Shown here in pieces: positions 4,827-7,107 of a stretch of DNA of 7,107 nt. A model generated the notes under the pieces. It made no database searches. It was given only the letters and a program-made list of their open reading frames with translations, and had not been told where the DNA came from. The stretch's first letter is position 1, and each line of letters opens with the position of its first letter. The DNA comes from Candidatus Zixiibacteriota bacterium (lineage in GTDB: Bacteria; Zixibacteria; MSB-5A5; GN15; PGXB01). The DNA lies in contig DAOWOO010000067.1 in the NCBI GenBank assembly GCA_030642025.1, positions 1 to 7,107 of the forward strand. Reading direction: 5' to 3'. Position numbers and translations under genes: made by a program.

Positions 4827-7107
4827 TTAAAAAGCATTCACTTCAGGACCACTGATACTCTTTAAAAGTCCCAGGCGATCCAACTCTTCAAGCTCTTCAT
4901 CGATCTCGCGAAGTCTCTCGACGCTGATATGGTGCCTTGCGCCGCGAGCCATCTGCCCCGTTTTAAGATATTCCTGATCCATCAGCCAATCCATCATCGT
5001 ATTGAAGACCTGTTGAGCAGTTATATCATCAAAGACCAGAAGCGGGAAACTAAAGTGTGAACTCTTAAACAACTGAGTTTCATAGGCCACTGCTGTCATA
5101 CCATAATCGAAATCGTTTTCCCTATTCAGCCAGTCAGGCCTGACTACTACAGAATCATCAACTCTACGGTAAAGCGAGCGGTACTGGTACACGGGATCAG
5201 CCGCGCCGACGATTAGTTGAATAAAGCCAACCTCGGGAAGTGCAGGCAAGGAGTCGTACCAGGGATAAGATATGGACGGGGGATTAATTGAATCGTAAAG
5301 ATAACGTTCCTGCAAAAGTTGCGGGTTAACATCCAGGTTGGGCAGGCCTGCCAGGGCCGACGGGAAGCCCACCCCATCATACACATCGGCGCCGACGAAG
5401 GCTTCCACACGCCGGGCAATTGTGTCGGTACCGGCATATTGCATCACAAATGCCTGCCAGCCGGATTGAACAATACTGTCCAGACCAAATATGATTTTGT
5501 ATCCATCGGGGACAATTGGTGAAGATCTACGATAGTTCGTCTTGGGGTTGGTGTTAAACGGAGAGCGTGCTATTGTCCAGACACTCATACCGGCTTCCAA
5601 TCCCTTGACAATAGAATGGAATTCCCGAGAAAGCACATTAATCGAGGTGGTTATATCATCCTTGATAAGTATAATAACTTTATGTTTGAGCATATAACGC
5701 AACGGCACCTTATCAAAACCCTTAGGACCGAAGCTCTCAATATTTGCCAGAGAATATGTTGAGAAATAATCCTGGGTACATCCATTCTCAGGATATCCCA
5801 TACTGACTGGAGTCGGCGCATTCGGAATGCGCACGATAATATCTTCAAGCAGGTTAGCCGTATCCAGGCAATCGTATTTCCAGTTGTTGGCCAAGCGGCC
5901 ATAGGAATTCCGTACCATAAAAGTGCTATCATTATAATCACAAATTTTCCCTAAATAGTTTGTGGTCGGAGGATCGTATGGAAATGCCGGAAAATGCGAC
6001 CAATTGAATTCAAAAGATGAATGACTGTGGCCGGTTAAGTCAATAATAAGAATATCACGTTCGAACTTTGGCTCAACACAACTCAGCCAGACGAAATTGG
6101 CTACCTTATCGGGAACTTTGGAATCATCACGAGCCTTGCAGACAAACACAAAATATGCCAGCCGGGTGGTGTCCTCATCTGGCGTAATCAAGCTGTCCTT
6201 TTTAAAAAGATTGAACAGCTCGACATTTTCATCCCACACCCAGCCGTCGGATTGTTCAACGATGAAACTGTCTGCCATCATTGAGGTATTAACATTTTCA
6301 AAATACTCCCCGTAATTCTCTTCCCTGACTATAAAGGAATCGAGAGCCGGATTGACACCGAGGAGGTGATCCTCCCAGCTTCCGTACGCATTATCCACTC
6401 TAAGCGTATCAACCTTGACCTGCAGGTAAATATTCGTCATAGTGGTTTCCGGCGGGGTGACGGTATTATCGATAGTCGTGTCAACCCGGTCGAGCAATTG
6501 TAATCGATCGCCGTGAAGATAATAATCGCCGAAATTATCGACAAATATCTCTATCTCATGATGGATTATATCTATCTCAGGCGCAGAACGAAAAGTGGAT
6601 CGAATAGCCCCAAACTGCGCGGAATCATACGGGCCGTAAAGTGTCCATTGATATTCGAACGGGGGGGGGTTGCGGGGATAGTCAATCGGGTCAACGGCCG
6701 ACCAGTACATTTTAACTCCGTGCATAACACCATTGGGCGAACTGGCATTCACAAACGGGTCGGTAACCTCGATGCCACTGATTCTTGTTTTCGGAAAATG
6801 GTTGTTTTTACTAAACATCCGGTAAATAACTTCCGACTGTGCCCCCAAATTATCAATCGCCTGGAGAAAAACATAAGAGGCGATAAACTTGCGAACAGGA
6901 TCACTGATATCGGCCGACATTTTGATTTTGGCCTTGGAGCTGGGCTTGCCCCTGATAACTTCCAACACAATCCAATTCATAGAATCGATATGAGTTGCGA
7001 TATAATTATCAGCATTGCCGACCACTGTGCTTTCAACCACACAGTAACGGAAATACCGGATAAACCCGTCAACGTCGGTGCCATACCAGAATAAAGTTGT
7101 ATCCGAC
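4827..7107 (-). CDS. Large Ig/fibronectin-like surface or secreted protein with uncharacterised C-terminal domain, 5'-truncated
   Basis: I do not recognise a named family. The frame is open to the right edge, giving 759 visible residues; the GTG codon at 7040 is internal, since FWYGTDVDGFIRYFRYCV upstream of it is typical of Ig/fibronectin-like domains. Visible units: a first beta-sandwich (1-100, ending SYVFLQAIDNLGAQS), a second (about 110-210, GVKMYWSAVDP and FEYQWTLYGPY), and a third ending in YFVFVCKARDD and WLSCVEP (about 317-345). From 351 (DILIIDLTG) to about 710 lies an apparent alpha/beta domain with hydrophobic strands DILIIDL, KHKVIILIKDD (474-484) and FPLLVFDD (687-694). The pattern recalls Rossmann or glutamine-amidotransferase-like folds, but no catalytic motif can be recognised. 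The tail is a charged coiled coil (729-748). No C-terminal sorting motif is evident. Export is inferred from the Ig-like domains, as the N-terminus is missing. A C9 run on the coding strand encodes Pro147-149. The gene ends at TAA 4827-4829, ahead of the shared terminator. Confidence 0.85.
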   Translation of the reverse strand, partial: SDTTLFWYGTDVDGFIRYFRYCVVESTVVGNADNYIATHIDSMNWIVLEVIRGKPSSKAKIKMSADISDPVRKFIASYVFLQAIDNLGAQSEVIYRMFSKNNHFPKTRISGIEVTDPFVNASSPNGVMHGVKMYWSAVDPIDYPRNPPPFEYQWTLYGPYDSAQFGAIRSTFRSAPEIDIIHHEIEIFVDNFGDYYLHGDRLQLLDRVDTTIDNTVTPPETTMTNIYLQVKVDTLRVDNAYGSWEDHLLGVNPALDSFIVREENYGEYFENVNTSMMADSFIVEQSDGWVWDENVELFNLFKKDSLITPDEDTTRLAYFVFVCKARDDSKVPDKVANFVWLSCVEPKFERDILIIDLTGHSHSSFEFNWSHFPAFPYDPPTTNYLGKICDYNDSTFMVRNSYGRLANNWKYDCLDTANLLEDIIVRIPNAPTPVSMGYPENGCTQDYFSTYSLANIESFGPKGFDKVPLRYMLKHKVIILIKDDITTSINVLSREFHSIVKGLEAGMSVWTIARSPFNTNPKTNYRRSSPIVPDGYKIIFGLDSIVQSGWQAFVMQYAGTDTIARRVEAFVGADVYDGVGFPSALAGLPNLDVNPQLLQERYLYDSINPPSISYPWYDSLPALPEVGFIQLIVGAADPVYQYRSLYRRVDDSVVVRPDWLNRENDFDYGMTAVAYETQLFKSSHFSFPLLVFDDITAQQVFNTMMDWLMDQEYLKTGQMARGARHHISVERLREIDEELEELDRLGLLKSISGPEVNAF
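6661..6669 (-). repeat. Homopolymer C9 (coding strand) inside the Ig-like gene
   Basis: Nine G on the plus strand, nine C on the coding strand, encode the end of an Asn codon and three prolines (NPPP, visible residues 146-149) in the second Ig-like domain. Loss of one C would lead to a stop after about 30 codons, and gain of one C to a stop after about 13. Tracts of this kind drive phase variation of surface proteins in several bacteria; here it is only a candidate. Confidence 0.7.

Noticed and set aside
4827..7040. Complete gene starting at GTG 7040
   Set aside because: The frame stays open to the window edge, and the residues upstream of the GTG continue the Ig-like domain, so the gene is 5'-partial.
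6513..7094. 193-codon open frame on the plus strand
   Set aside because: It lies wholly antisense to the Ig-like gene, whose product has coherent domain motifs; the plus-strand protein has no recognisable motif or ribosome binding site.
1..7107. Defence system, mobile element, CRISPR array or tRNA
   Set aside because: No nuclease, transposase, integrase, direct-repeat array, terminal inverted repeats or tRNA-like fold was found on either strand.

Overview
The window holds three long protein-coding genes and almost nothing else. A secreted subtilisin-family (S8) protease lies on the minus strand (1-2298, its 3' end beyond the left edge). A membrane glycosyltransferase with a C-terminal TPR domain lies on the plus strand (2600-4771). 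A large protein with Ig/fibronectin-like domains lies on the minus strand (4827-7107, its 5' end beyond the right edge). I see no tRNA, rRNA, CRISPR array, transposase or integrase.

The organism looks like a Gram-negative-type, probably uncultured, environmental bacterium of the FCB or candidate-phylum kind (Zixibacteria or Latescibacteria-like). This is inferred from style: a bacillopeptidase F-like protease with a long C-terminal extension carrying a DPGET Ig-type motif, an Ig-like protein opening with an FWYGTDVDG-type motif, and a PMT_2-type transferase fused to TPRs. No marker gene is present to confirm it.

Layout: the protease and the glycosyltransferase diverge from a 301-bp AT-rich intergenic region (2299-2599). 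That region carries a strong Shine-Dalgarno sequence for the protease, two consensus-type DnaA boxes in opposite orientation, four copies of TATGCA and several weak promoter-like boxes. The glycosyltransferase and the Ig-like gene converge on a hairpin terminator at 4772-4807, which starts one base after the glycosyltransferase stop codon.

Function: all three products belong to the cell envelope or the outside of the cell. A possible joint reading is an extracytoplasmic glycosyltransferase with a periplasmic TPR domain beside two secreted proteins that might be its clients. Nothing in the sequence proves that link, since the genes are not in one operon. The parts least explained by known families are the C-terminal half of the Ig-like protein, the C-terminal extension of the protease, the promoter region with its DnaA boxes, and two 9-base homopolymer runs inside genes (A9 at 3688, G9/C9 at 6661) where slippage would truncate the product.
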